A stretch of DNA of 64,000 bases from Silene latifolia (Eukaryota > Streptophyta > Magnoliopsida > Caryophyllales > Caryophyllaceae), in contig NC_133529.1 in NCBI RefSeq assembly GCF_048544455.1, forward strand, positions 48,855,901-48,919,900, written 5' to 3'. The notes below the pieces were generated by a model. It ran no database searches, was not told where the DNA came from, and was given only the letters and a program-made list of their open reading frames with translations. Position numbers and translations under genes: made by a program. Below are positions 25,981-37,284 of the stretch, one piece after another (the first letter of the stretch is position 1; each line of letters opens with the position of its first letter).

Positions 25981-26957
25981 TCAGCACTGTCCAGTTTTCG
26001 TAAAACAGTCATAACTCTCTCATTTCTTGGTCGTTTTGGGCGTGTGACCTATCGTTAGAATCGTAAAAGGACAAGCTATCACCTCCAATTGGAATCACAT
26101 TAAAATCATTTATGCATCTCAAGTTATAACAGTTTAAAGACAACCTCCCTATAATCGAAAACACAACTACTTGATTTTACTTCCCAACAACTTAAACGAC
26201 AACATGATAAACAAAAACAACTCGATGCTCATAAAACCAGTATCCCTAACCACATGTTACTAACTTCAAAAGCCAAGCAACAAATAACTCGATGCACATA
26301 TATCATTCAACTTACCAATCACATATTACCCACATGTTTTTATTATATAACTTTACGTAAACAAAATCACAATTATATGACATCAAGTATCATGTTCACA
26401 TGTTACTAGCATAACAACCTTATAAAATCTCTTCCATCATACAACATGCGTTATAAAAAAAAAATATCATATTATCATGCAACAATTATCATCTTTTTCC
26501 ACCAATTATTCATGCTCTTACTCAACTTTCAGCTATATAAACTCGTACAACACTACCAACAACATATATGTATACATAACTCTATGTATAACTCCAATCA
26601 AACAAATTTTCTTTCCGTATTTCTATAATGCCATATCGTAAAACAACTATGATACTTTCAATCAATAACTTACGAAATCACATCATCACCATTTTTTCTA
26701 CACATTCCCCATTCTCAACATACATACATCCACTGATTCATGCCACACATCACTACATAGGTACACAATACACAAGGTAAACACATAGCGATCCCGACTC
26801 ATATCCCATAGTGACCGGCCCAAAATTGTAGGGCGAGTTCGCGACTTTAGGACGTCTCCCAAGTCTTTGCATTAGCTCCTACAACTTTTACCCCGGGTTC
26901 ATTTTATTTGACTCCCTATGTTTATTGGGTTCATTGGTTACAGGTTTCAGGATCGTC

Positions 26958-26969
26958 GCTCTGATACCA
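26958..26969 (-). other. Element E primer-binding site (iMet type)
   Basis: GCTCTGATACCA on the plus strand, complement of TGGTATCAGAGC, two bases from the LTR at 26972. Confidence 0.87.
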
Positions 26970-26971
26970 TT

Positions 26972-28396
26972 TGTAACACCCCCATACTCCAAGTGCCTTA
27001 CCAGGACCACTCAGGTATAAGGATACTACCATCTCGGTTGCCCGAGGCAATGAATATCATAAGACAATAAATAAACGTACTTTAAAAGTAATTATAGTTT
27101 AAGTGATTACATGTTCAAAACCAAAACTGATAAAAGGAATTACAAGTTCTCAAAACTATCTACTATCAAAATACTATCAAGCGTCAGACACAGCGGAAGA
27201 CTTCTAAACTGCAACGTGGTGACTCATCCCAGCTATCCCATACGCATCGTCTCATACCTGCTCAATAACTGCTCACCACCCCCGAATGGATCACCACAGT
27301 TTTTAAAACATTTAAACGGGTCAAGACTAATCACACAATTTATATGATCCAACAACACAACAACCAACATAGCTCAAACAATCACACACACAATCACACC
27401 CACTCCAATCAATCTCCGTCACACCGACCGTCCACTGGACCGACCACCGCGATGGGGGACCGCAGCCGTTCCCACCTAAGCCCCGCTCATCATACCGAGC
27501 GATAACCCTGTCCCATTAATGTGCACATCCCCTCCCGTGGCGGGTTCCACGGAGGGCGAAACTAGGGCGTGAAGCCACTCCCGCAAGTGACTCCACTCAG
27601 CCGAGAACGCATCTCGAGAACCAGAGACAAACAATCATCAATCACAATACAACATCAACAACCGTCTGAATCAATCAACAATATACAATCACAAACGTCT
27701 GAATCAATCAACAATATACAATCACAACCGCCTCAATCAATCAACAATCACTAACTACAAAGACAATCACCACACATTATGTAATTAATACCGAGTAGGA
27801 AACCCTACCCGGAATGCAACACAAACATCGACGATCTAGCAAATTTGTCTCAAAACCTTTCCTCTACGAACCCTTCTCCTATACACATAATCATACAATT
27901 ATCACCTAATCAACATAACCCTCCCAAAACCCCCAAATCTACCCAATTAGGGTTTTAAACAAACTCAAAGAAACAGTATAAAATTGGTATGTAGATCTTA
28001 CCTTTGACGCAAGGAACACTATGATGCAAAGAACAAGATGATCCGACACTCCTAGCCTTGGGGATTTGCCAACAACGCGACGAGAGAGAACTACGTAACT
28101 CCTTTTTCTTTTGAAGGGTTTAGAAAGGTTAAAAGTGATTAAATAAACTGACGGAAACCTTTTATATCAAACTCGCGTTATTAGCAAAACCCGTCAAATC
28201 ATTCCCCGTAAACCGGCTACTCGATCGAGTAGCTAAGGTACTCGATCGAGTGCCCCCTTACTCGATCGAGTATCTACGTTACTCGATCGAGTACCCAACA
28301 GGTCAGAAACTATTTTAAAACGCAACACACCCTTACTCGACAGAGTAAGGCCTACTCGATAGAGTACCCAGAGACTCATAAAACCGTAGTATTACA
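26972..28396 (-). repeat. Element E right (5') LTR
   Basis: 1425 bp, uninterrupted copy of the split LTR at 11139-22488 (1419 bp once F and its TSD are removed). It holds the 33-bp repeats (27661-27751), the TATA box (28158-28166) and the palindrome array (about 28218-28370). Confidence 0.92.
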
Positions 28397-28401
28397 TCAT
28401 A

Positions 28402-29444
28402 CATGGATGAGAGTTTGGTAGAGTCCCCCCTAAACCACCACTTGTAAATATTCTAACCCCTTAACTTGCATTTTACTTATTTTATTGCGTTTTTGTCAAT
28501 TTTGGATTTGTATTTTTATGCCTTGATCAAGATTTTCATTTTGAGAGAAAGTGAGGGAGGGACTTATATGTTTATTGATGTGTAGTGTTTTGACATAGTG
28601 TGGGGATAAAAATTGCCTAGGCTATCCAAGCCTTCGTAGTGCCCCCACAATGAAGACCAACGGAATGAAGAGTAAATGACATGGATCATATGAATACCCA
28701 CGGGTGGAACTGAATCCGTGAGGTACAAGGACAATCCGAGCGGCCCGACAGCAATCCCCTCGTCCTGGATGAAAAATCCGAGCGTCCTAGGAGAAAAACG
28801 CTCGTCCTGAGAGAGCTGGAAAGGAAACTTTTTCTCTGACTGAAGATCTGAGCGTCTCCTAAAGAAATCCGCTCGTCTCAAATAATCCGCTCGTCTCAGT
28901 AAGGATCCGCTCGTCCTACTTCTATTAAAATCTGGGATTTCTCCCTGACCAAGAACCCGAGCGTCCTCAATAGAATCCGCTCGTCTCCCTTCAGAAAGAC
29001 GCTCGTCTCCTGCAAAAGACGCTCGTCTCAGCACGGGCTTTCTTTTCTGAAACAGCTGACAGAGAATCCGAGCGTCCCGACCACAAGACGCTCGTCTCCC
29101 CTGCTGAAATTCAAATATAACGGGATTAAAACCCCCCTTTCCCATTTCATTTTACTCATTCAAAACACAAACACATCTCCAAAACCCTCAAAACCCTCAA
29201 TCCCTCCATCCATTAAAATCAATTTTCTCAACCAAATTCACCCAAATCAATTCCAAACTCCCTCAAAACTCAAACAAATCACTCCTTTGTCAGCAACAAG
29301 CAATTAAAACACCAAAATCCTCAAAGTTTGTATCGATTTTCTAGGGTACAAAGGCAAAATTCGAATTTCCTAAATCGATTTGAGTCTTATTGAAACTTGA
29401 GGAATTCAAGCAAATCTTTGGGTGTTACTACATACAAGGAGAAG
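28402..29444 (+). other. Element C spacer between gag-protease and second ORF
   Basis: Non-coding stretch resuming element C after E. Its middle is a dense array of CGAGCG/CGCTCG motifs (28735-29105). An apparent minus-strand ORF over it (28564-29145) is a by-product of the array. The last 290 bp are A/C-rich and lead to the ORF start. Confidence 0.7.
28735..29105. repeat. Dense CGAGCG/CGCTCG motif array upstream of ORF2 in element C
   Basis: About 15 units of the types ATCCGAGCGTCC, ATCCGCTCGTC and GACGCTCGTC on both strands, in roughly 370 bp. The same motif family clusters in both LTRs of C. Element D has a diverged array at the matching place (about 45190-45660). Confidence 0.82.
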
Positions 29445-31028
29445 ATGGCTAGGACAAAAGGTGGAAACAAGGCACTTCCAAAGAAGAATCTCTCAAAAAG
29501 GCAACAAGCTCTGCAAGCTTCCAAAGCTTTGGTGGTTCAAAGTGCAAGGATGGAGATTCAAGAGACTCCTATGGTGGAAACTACTACTTCTACTCCGGTT
29601 GTTGAGAAACTACATGATTATCCGGAGGTAATTTTAACATCCGATGTACATAGGAAGAAATTTGTATCCCTTGCTAAGAAATATATCTTACCCACCAAGT
29701 TTATATGCCAAGAGACCTTGACCAAATTGGGTGTCTTTGAACAAACCAATAATTTCTTCGAGTCCATGGGATTGCTTACTTTGTTTAATATGCAAGAATT
29801 GACCTACTCATCCCTCACCTTGGAGTTTTTAAGCTCATTAAAAGTTACAAGGGTGGAGACTCGAACGAATATTGAATTCTGCCTTGAGAATGTTGATAGG
29901 AAAATGTCCTTTGGTGAGTTTGGTAAAGTTTTTGGCCTTAACAATGACTCGACCTATGTGAAGAAACCCGTAACAAAATATGATCCCGCTCCTTTATGGA
30001 AGGCTATTACCGGAAGAAAGTTTACGTCTTACAATGATTGTCGTGCCCTTTATGTCCATCATCCGAGCATAAGGGTGTGGCACAAGGTTGTTGGGCACAC
30101 TTTGATTGCTAGGAAGGGAACAAAGCACTTCACCGAACTTGATTTTATCTATCTCGAGTCGACCTTGAATGTTGACAGAAAGTTCACCACAAAGTACAAT
30201 ATTCTTAAACTTTTAATTGAGAGGTGGCTTAATATCGATCATGGAAAGGAAGGTGCGGCCTTTATAGTAAATGGGGGATTGGTAACTTGGTTGGCAAAAC
30301 ACTTCAACCGGGACTTCAACAAAGATGGTACTTATAAACCGGTTAAGGGAGGCCACCTCATTGATTTAGCCACTATGGTTCACAAATTCCATTGGGTCAA
30401 GAATGACACACTTGACAACAAATTCGGGTGGTTAACAAAAGATGCCAAGTCCTTCAATGTCCATAGGGCACACTACCTTCTCCCACTCTCTGAGGAAGTC
30501 GATTACATAATACAACACCAAAGGGAGGACATTGCCGAGCCCTCCTCCTCTATTATCACTCCACCCTATCCATTCACCTACCATGAGTTTCGACCTGAAA
30601 ATGTTACGGCGGGGAATGATTACTTGACTCTTTTGATGCAACAAATGCACAAGCAAGCCCATGAGGATCGAGTCGATGCATATAGAGCACAATATCCGCC
30701 TCTCTTACATCTAGCTAGGCAAGGACTTCTTGACCCATATTGTCCTTTGCCTAGTTGGGCGGATAGGGAAGTTTTCTTTCCTAGTGCTTCTAGGGGTGTT
30801 AGCTTCGGTGAAGAGGAGGTTGTTGTTGAGAGTGGTAAAAAAGAAGATGAAGGAAATGAAGAGAATGAAGAAGGTGAAGAAGAAGAGGGTAGTGAGGAAG
30901 AAGAAGAGAGCTCAAGTGAAAGTGGTGAAACCTCCGGGTCTATGGAGGTAGATGAGGATGACGATGCTAGTGAGGAAGTCGGAGATGATGATGGAGATGG
31001 GAGTGATACCGCCATGGGCGATGATTGA
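29445..31028 (+). CDS. Element C second ORF: uncharacterised Athila-family protein, intact
   Basis: 527 residues, no stop or shift. The start at 29445 (MARTKGGNK) is chosen over an upstream ATG at 29397 because element D starts at the same point (MVRTKGGTK). The N-terminus is basic. The middle (about 60-400) is a mixed alpha/beta-looking region with motifs kept in D: FFESMGL, LYVHHPSIR, HFTELDF, YNIL-LLIERWL and NGGLVT. The last 70 residues are a very acidic, serine-rich tail. No signal peptide, membrane segment, zinc finger or catalytic motif is seen. It recalls the Athila ORF1 / putative plant transposon protein group, whose function is unknown. It sits where pol or env would be. Being open over 1.58 kb in an otherwise broken element is notable. 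Confidence 0.75.
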   Translation: MARTKGGNKALPKKNLSKRQQALQASKALVVQSARMEIQETPMVETTTSTPVVEKLHDYPEVILTSDVHRKKFVSLAKKYILPTKFICQETLTKLGVFEQTNNFFESMGLLTLFNMQELTYSSLTLEFLSSLKVTRVETRTNIEFCLENVDRKMSFGEFGKVFGLNNDSTYVKKPVTKYDPAPLWKAITGRKFTSYNDCRALYVHHPSIRVWHKVVGHTLIARKGTKHFTELDFIYLESTLNVDRKFTTKYNILKLLIERWLNIDHGKEGAAFIVNGGLVTWLAKHFNRDFNKDGTYKPVKGGHLIDLATMVHKFHWVKNDTLDNKFGWLTKDAKSFNVHRAHYLLPLSEEVDYIIQHQREDIAEPSSSIITPPYPFTYHEFRPENVTAGNDYLTLLMQQMHKQAHEDRVDAYRAQYPPLLHLARQGLLDPYCPLPSWADREVFFPSASRGVSFGEEEVVVESGKKEDEGNEENEEGEEEEGSEEEEESSSESGETSGSMEVDEDDDASEEVGDDDGDGSDTAMGDD

Positions 31029-33039
31029 GGATTAGCAAGCTCTTGGGAGGATGACACAATACTTTGTGATTTTCCTACACCTCCTTTAGCTTTGCTCATT
31101 TCTCTTGTTTTCTTATATTTCTATTATTGATCATGAGTATTTTCATTGTTCCCACCATGTAAAATCCAAAATGACAACTGTAGTTTCATGCATAGCATCC
31201 TTATGCATGAACTCCCCCAATTTTTGACATAAGAAATAATGTATATTTTGGTTTGGGGAAGTTTATGCATATGCATTGGGAGTTAATTTAAATTATGCTC
31301 TCCAACCAAACAAAAACTCATGCATCATGTAGTATAGTGTAGTTGCATCACTTGTTTATATGTCATATAGCTTGCATTTAGTTTAGAAATCATGCATTTC
31401 ATATAGATTGCATAATTTCCTATCGTATTGGCCATTGAGGACAATGCTCATACTAGTGTGGGGATGGGAAATTCTAACATGACTTTTTAAACAAAAATGA
31501 TAAAAATTGAAAAATTTTGAAAAATACAAAAACATTCTTTTTATTGCATAATCATAAAAACCATAAAAAATTGAAAAATTGAAAAACCCAAAAACATGTT
31601 CATTTCCTTTATAGTGTAGTCTTGTATATATTGTGTTTGTATTGTGTTTGTTCATCCTTTTTCATATTGATCGACTACGCCACATCCGAGACATGAGGAT
31701 ATTGAAGACCGCATGGTATGATCTTTCCAATCTCCTTTTTCCTCTTTATGTTGATGACTATGTGGCTTTATTTTGATTTATGCGGTATAAACAATGTGAT
31801 TATAGGATTGCATTTAGATTATTTGGTATGCTAGTTGGTAGAAGCATATGCATTAGGTTGTATAAATGTTAGTTGCATCATGGCATATAGTTGCATTTAG
31901 GAAAAAATTTGTGAAAACATCTATTTGGGATGCTTGACAAGTGTATATAAGGCCCTTGTAGATACTTTTTCTTCTTAAGACTTTGCTTGTTAGAATACTT
32001 GTAAAACACCCTAGGATGTGTCATGCTAGTATCCTTTGACCCATGGATTAAGGCCTAGTCAAGAGTACCTTGTGGTGTGATAACTCCTTGACTACCGTTT
32101 ATTCCAAGGTGACCCTTGAAACCATGCAACCATCATCCATGTTCTACCACATTTCGTCATCAAAGGGAATGGGCACAAAAAATGTTCAAAATTTGAGTTC
32201 AAGAATTAAAATGAAAAGTCAAGAAAGTTTGCAATTGCATCAAAAGAAAAGAGGAGTAACAAAAATGAAAACTCTTATGCTTCAAATACAAGCACCCTCA
32301 CTACAAATGGGGTAGCTTTGAAAATGTTCAAAAAGAAATGCAAAAAGTTAAAATTGTCAAGTGTTGAAAATGTCAAACATCAAAGAAAGGACAAAAAGAA
32401 ATGTTCTCAAAATGTCAAGTGCCACAAATTGGGGGGAAAAACAACAACAAAAAGCAAACTCCCATATGAAACTCAAGTTCTATTGATCCCTTTTTCCATC
32501 GTATCCACTTTTGTGCATTGTAGAGAGGGGACGACCCTTCTTCTTGTCTACGCAAGAAGGGGAATTCCACGATCCTCAAGTGTTTCTAACACCATAGGGA
32601 GACTACTCTTGACGAAAGCATTTAACAATTGAGGACAAAGGTACCCTAGCTTGACACAACTTGGAGGTGATTTATTGGTATCCTTCTAGGCTTAGTAGTT
32701 TGAAGAAACCATATCTATAATGAAATGTGTACCCTTAGATTGCTTCCCTTTTAGATAATTTCGCCATTTAGATGAGGAAAGTGGCTATTCATTTTTGTAG
32801 ATGCATCCATTTCTTGTTTTGTGTGCTTTAATGCTTGGATGTGTCGCCATTTTGGCAAGCCCCACCTTGCCTTGCAAGAAGGCATCCTACCTCATGGTTG
32901 TCTTGTTGTGAGTTGAAGGGGCGGAGTGAGACCCGCTAATTGTCTCACATAGGCTATATTTGTAGGTTAGTTTGAATAAGGGTCCTAGATTTTGTCACCT
33001 CTTTACTCGAGACGAACAAAGGTTCGGTTTGGGGATGTT
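31029..33039 (+). other. Element C 3' non-coding region and PPT
   Basis: 2.0 kb without supported genes. It contains a CATTGAGGACAATG palindrome (31433-31446) followed by a PPT-like GTGTGGGGATGG (31456-31467), and a block near 32065-32125 also kept in D. It ends with the true PPT (GGTTTGGGGATG, about 33026-33037) next to the LTR. CTCGAGACGAA (33008-33018) lies 21 bp before the LTR. Confidence 0.7.
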
Positions 33040-34778
33040 TGATGTGACTCATATTTGAGCACATTTAGTCCCCGAATTAGCCTCGTTCCTATTCTTTATA
33101 GTGCATAATTGTGTCATTTACTATCTTTAGTTTCCCATTTTGCATATTCTTTGAGGTTTTGTTTCCTTGGTAGGAGAGGAGTGCAAACCTTGCATTTTCA
33201 TGGCAAAATGGAGCTAAATTGATCGCATTCAATGACCAAGCATCAAAGGGAAGACGATACAAGAAGGCCTATGTAGATAATAAAGTAGATTGGGCAATGA
33301 TAAAAGGATCCTTGCATCCTCAACAAGATCCCCGCGGATTGTTGAGGAAAGAAGAGAAGAAAAGTGTCTGACCCAGGATCCGAGCGGATTGCTGCCAATC
33401 CGAGCGTCTCCCTGCCCAGCAATCCGAGCGTCCCGACAGCAAGACGCTCGTCTTGAAGCCTCACAATCCAAACGTCTCCCTCAGTGATCCGCTCGGATCT
33501 TCTTACAGGAACCACCGTGCCAACTTCCTAGACGCTCGGGACGAGCATATCCATGCGGGACTAGCAAAACGGAGATGCGCATCTCCTTGGAGAGGAGCAC
33601 TTCCTCAACTTTTCTTAAGGGTCTTAATAGTCATTTAAGCCCTTGGTAACCCTAATCTTTCTACCTAATCTTTACTATAAATACCCCTTTGTACTACCTA
33701 GATTAGCAAGCAATCTTAATACTCTCTTAATCAAGTTGTAATCAATTAGTAATCTCATCTTAATCTTGTAATCAACTCTTAATCTAGTCTTAATACAAAT
33801 CTCATTCCTTAATCTTTCCTTAATTTCTCTATTGTTCATCATTTATTTTGGGTAATTAGAAGATTATTTGGGTTTATTTGGAGGATTGACAATCTTCCAT
33901 CAATCATCAAGTATTTCTATTACTCTTTGCTTTATTATTCGGAATCATCTTCATAGGTATAATTCTCCCTTAATCCTTTTAATTATTGTTAATCATTTTC
34001 ATTTGTTAATCATGTTTTGCCTTGCTAGTATGATTGACAACCTTGTTAGCATGTTAAACTTGATAATGAGTGAGTAGTTTCCTTAGCTAGGGTTAATGGG
34101 AAATTAGGGGAAACCAACATGGGGATTGATTCATGCTTAATCTAATATGTTTTCATAATTAATTTGCTTGCTTGTTGTGATTCCAACTTATGCACATGTT
34201 ATGTTTGATGAAATGCGAGCCTATGAATCCTTGCATTTTTTACCCATCACTTATCTTTTCAATGAGACTTGTAAGACATAAATCAACTCGAGTCTCATTA
34301 GACCATGCATATAGTTGGATAGGAAGGATTATGTAGACTTGTAGGTGTTGTCCAATCTAATCGATTCGGCTCCGGGACCCAAACCTTCTTAGGGATTGTA
34401 AGATATACACTAACTCGATCCCATCACAACAAAAAGTGCTTGCATCTAGTAGAGAATATGTTTGTATGATCAAATCCCATGAATCCCCTATGAACCAATG
34501 ACACCCTAGTGCTTTTAATTAATTATTTACATCTCATTTTAATCATCTTGCTTGTTTTTATTGCTCTACTTTTATATTATTGATTAGTTTAGTTGATCTC
34601 CTATCTTAACCCAAATTGTGACACCCTTAGACACAACCATTTGCAATTGAAAATCCTACATCAATACCCGTCCCTTGGGATCCGACCTTTACTTGCCTCT
34701 TTACTAAGAGTAGTTTGTAAAATTATAAATATTGTTTTGGTTGAGTAACTTTTGACGACGAGTTTTACAACAAAACCA
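33040..34778 (+). repeat. Element C right (3') LTR
   Basis: 1739 bp; fuller than the left copy by about 86 bp (near 34230-34345). It contains the CGAGCG motif cluster (33330-33545) and a good TATA box (33675-33683). Confidence 0.9.
33675..33683 (+). promoter_or_regulatory. Candidate TATA box in the Athila-type LTR
   Basis: CTATAAATA in the right LTR, downstream of the motif cluster. The left LTR has the mutated GTATAAGTA (7118-7126); element D's 5' LTR keeps a similar box on the minus strand near 50091-50099. Confidence 0.5.
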
Positions 34779-34783
34779 CATCG

Positions 34784-35468
34784 ACTGAATTCGATCGTTT
34801 TTCTTCTTGCACTTCGGCCAAGGAAATATGGGATGGTCTTAAATTGGCCTATGAAGGAACGTCGACTGTTAAAAAATATCGTATTGACCTGCTGATTCAA
34901 AAATCCAAAAGTTTTAAGATGGAAAAGAATGAATCACTCGATAGCATGTCCGCACATTTTTCTAATATCATCAGTGAGATCAAAAATCCTGGTAGAACTT
35001 TTAACTCTGAGGATATTGCTAAGAATGTACTTAGGAGTTTGACCAAGAAATGGCGTCCCAAGGTCACAGTTATAGAGGAAGTTAGAGATCTCACCTCTCT
35101 ACCTTATGCAGAACTAATTGGACCTCTTATGGCTCATGAACTCGTCCTGGATGACGATGAGGCCGAGTCCAGTAACAGTAAGAGCATGGATCTACAAGCT
35201 TCTGCTAAGGAAGATGTCGATGCTGTAATAAAGGACAAAACGGTTTTGTTTGCAAAACGATTCAATAAAATAATTTTTAGGAATAAGCAAGCAAAATCGT
35301 TTAATACAACAACAAGTCCTATAATAGGAAAACTTCTGAGTCTAAGAATACGTTTGCTAATAGAGGATGCTTCAAGTGCGGAGAATCCAGTCACATAATT
35401 AAGGATGGTCCCACATGGGAGAAAATTAAAGACAAAGTAAATTGTGAGAAGACTAAGAAAGAGTTCAA
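34784..35468 (+). pseudogene. gag: Element B gag, central part with first zinc knuckle (broken)
   Basis: Resumes the gag frame after element C (TEFDRFSSCTSAKEIWDGL), with the copia-gag (UBN2-type) motifs SMSAHFSNIISEIKNPG and VLRSLTKKWRPKVTVIEE. It shifts frame near 35340, and the zinc knuckle reads on in another frame near 35370 (CFKCGESSHIIKDG), where the last cysteine is lost. Stops follow at 35398-35400 in one frame and about 35486 in the other. Confidence 0.83.
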
Positions 35469-35589
35469 GCAAGTAATGATGACATGATGCTGGGGAGATC
35501 TTGACACGGAGGACGACGAAGGATGTGAAGAAGAAGAAGTTGCTAATCTATGCCTAAGCAATGTAAGCCTTGACCTATTTCAGACGATG

Positions 35590-36921
35590 ATAAAGATAGC
35601 GTGGACTCCTATTGCTGCTTCCTAGGAGATTCAGATTCAGATTCAGAAGAAGAGGTAAGCTATCTTAAACTTAAGAAAAGCGTTAAGAAATTGCCTATGA
35701 ATGCTGTAATCGAATACTTTGAGCAATCTCTTGATAAATGTCATGAACAAGATTTGGAGTTAAAAGATTTAAAAGAACGAATTCTCATTATTGCTGAAGA
35801 GAATCATCTCCTTAAAGCCAAGGCCAAGAAGCTAAAATCTAAAGTTACAGCCAATATGTCTACAACTTCATATGTGACAAATGCTGAGAAAAAGGTTCTT
35901 GAGTCTAAAGTTATAACTAATGAAGCTATAACCTCAGATCTGAAACTCAACATTAAGCATCTTCAAGCCAAGGTTACAGCTAATGAAGCTATAACCTTAG
36001 AATTGAGGAAAGTCAAAGAGCTTCTTGAGTCAAAGGCTACAGCTAAAGAAGCCATGATCTCAGATCAAAAGAAGGAAATTGACTCTCTAACTCAGCAATT
36101 GAAAGAATCTAAAACCGTTCTATTAAATACAAAAAGAACTCATACTAAGATGGTACGAGTTCTTAATGAGAGATTCCAAAACTTTTATGACAATTATGAT
36201 GAGACCTAACCTCCCAAGGTTGTTGAGTCAGACCACTCCAAATGCAATAAAGAGATTCAGTCCTTAAAAGACTTACTCTTACATGTTAGAAAGGTCCATG
36301 AAAAATAGGAAGGTAGCACACGTGTCCCAAATTTTCTAACTGAGCAATCAGATAATAATATGAAAATAGGATTAGGACATGAGTGCTATGGTCGTAGAGA
36401 CCACTCTAAATGCAAATTAACTCCTTACGAACGAGATTTCAGGAAGAGAAAATATGTCAATCTACCAGAATATTTGATTTGCAATTACTGTGGTCATACG
36501 GGTCATATCCAAGAAAACTATGTCAAATACATTCAGGATTTATGAAAAGGAATCAACTTTGTTAAAGCAACTGACACTGTTTTGGAGGATAATGGCTTCT
36601 CCCCATCTGAACCTAGTACGAGTGAAGAACGTAACAATAATCATCGTTGGTTCTATGATATGAGCTTTGACTTTAAGAAGGCTACTGAATCAAAACAATC
36701 ACCTAAGCCTAAAGAGTCTTTCAAAACTAAAGCTCCCCCAAAACAACCTGAAAGACCACGTCATGAAGAACCCAAAACTCAACCAAAGATGGTTCTTAGA
36801 CAAGCCTATTCGTTTCCAAAACGAAAGATTATTAGACAAGTTCGAGTTAGAAGAGATTTAGTTTTTAGAGTGACTAACGTCAAAGGACCCAACTTAGCTT
36901 GGATACCTAAAACCTGTATCT
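35590..36921 (+). pseudogene. gag: Element B gag C-terminal region: coiled coil and second zinc knuckle (broken)
   Basis: One frame (35601-36921) with stops at about 36207, 36306 and 36543. An acidic start (GDSDSDSEEE) leads to a long coiled coil rich in K, L and E, as in SIRE gag. In it four peptide repeats of the type KVTANEAIT are encoded by 23-bp inverted-repeat modules (35844-36058). A second zinc knuckle near 36480 (CNYCGHTGHIQENY) lacks its last cysteine. A basic, proline-rich linker follows. Function: RNA packaging and particle assembly; the long coiled coil suggests self-association. Confidence 0.75.
35844..36058. repeat. Four 23-bp inverted-repeat modules inside element B gag
   Basis: At 35844-35866, 35910-35932, 35973-35995 and 36036-36058: GTTA(T/C)A-type 8-base arm, 7 bases, GCTATAAC-type 8-base arm. 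All are in the same reading frame, encoding V-x-A-x-x-A-I-T or a variant. The same geometry occurs in the LTRs and at 38435-38511. Confidence 0.82.
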
Positions 36922-36931
36922 AATTATTTTT

Positions 36932-37284
36932 CAGGTTGTGGTGAAAGAAAATAATATATGGTACCTTGATAGTGGATGTTCAAAGCACATGACTGGAGAT
37001 GTAAATTTATTTCTTTCACTTGAACCCTTCGACGGAGGAAAAGTTATATTTGGTGAGAATAAGAAGGGTAAGGTTATTGGTATTGGTAAAGTTGGCATAT
37101 CCTCTTCTCATGCTATTAGTGATGTTTATCTTGTTAGTGGTCTCAAGCACAATTTACTGAGTATCTCTCAATTATGTGACAAGGGAAATAAAGTTGTTTT
37201 TCATTCAGATTCCTGTCGAATAATAATTGAAGGAACAAGTACTGTTGTGTGCTTGAAGGACAGCGTAAAAGGAATGTTTATATG
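36932..37284 (+). pseudogene. Element B protease
   Basis: Copia-type aspartic protease with NIWYLDSGCSKHMTGD near 36953 (DSG active site intact), followed by KVIFGENKKGKVIGIGKV and LKHNLLSISQLCDKG. The frame is open here (36938-37285) but differs from the gag frame before it and from the integrase frame after it. It cuts the polyprotein. Confidence 0.87.

Larger units (their letters stand above)
22489..26971 (-). other. Element E interior, non-coding
   Basis: 4.48 kb without recognisable coding domains. At the left end: PPT and hairpin (22507-22526). A second LTR-end-like TGTTACA plus hairpin lies at 22752-22796. A palindrome array lies at about 25800-25980 (leader). The PBS is at 26958-26969. 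The middle is C- and A-rich on this strand; short ORFs at 25498 and 26446 are not supported. Confidence 0.75.
11139..28396 (-). mobile_element. Element E: gene-less gypsy-type element (LARD-like), nested in C
   Basis: TSD TCATA at 11134-11138 and 28397-28401. The right LTR (26972-28396) is the 5' one because the PBS lies beside it on the minus strand. The left LTR (11139-22488) is split by element F. The interior (22489-26971, 4.5 kb) has a PBS at one end, and a hairpin and PPT at the other, but no recognisable gag or pol. Its LTR resembles that of A (shared stretches such as AACCCTAATTGGGT), so it is probably moved by a Tekay-like autonomous partner. Confidence 0.88.
6482..34778 (+). mobile_element. 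Element C: pol-less Athila-type element, with nested E and F
   Basis: Inserted in the gag of B. LTRs 6482-8134 and 33040-34778 (both begin TGATGTGACTC and end ACAAAACCA), TSD CATCG at 6477-6481 and 34779-34783. The PBS is tRNA-Asp-like, as in Athila. Contents: gag-protease, spacer, a second ORF, a long 3' non-coding region and PPT. No RT, RNase H or integrase is present. Element E (11139-28396) interrupts it just after the gag-protease stop. Without E it is about 11.0 kb, close to its relative D (11.2 kb). Confidence 0.9.

Noticed and set aside
28564-29145. 193-codon minus-strand ORF as a gene
   Set aside because: It reads through the CGAGCG motif array, giving a repetitive arginine-rich product; D does not keep it.
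30620-31099. Serine-rich minus-strand ORF
   Set aside because: It is the antisense shadow of the acidic tail of the ORF at 29445-31028.
32070-32632. Two adjacent ORFs in the 3' region of C as accessory genes
   Set aside because: The matching stretch in D does not keep the same frames, and composition is low complexity, K- and Q-rich. Kept only as a conserved non-coding block.
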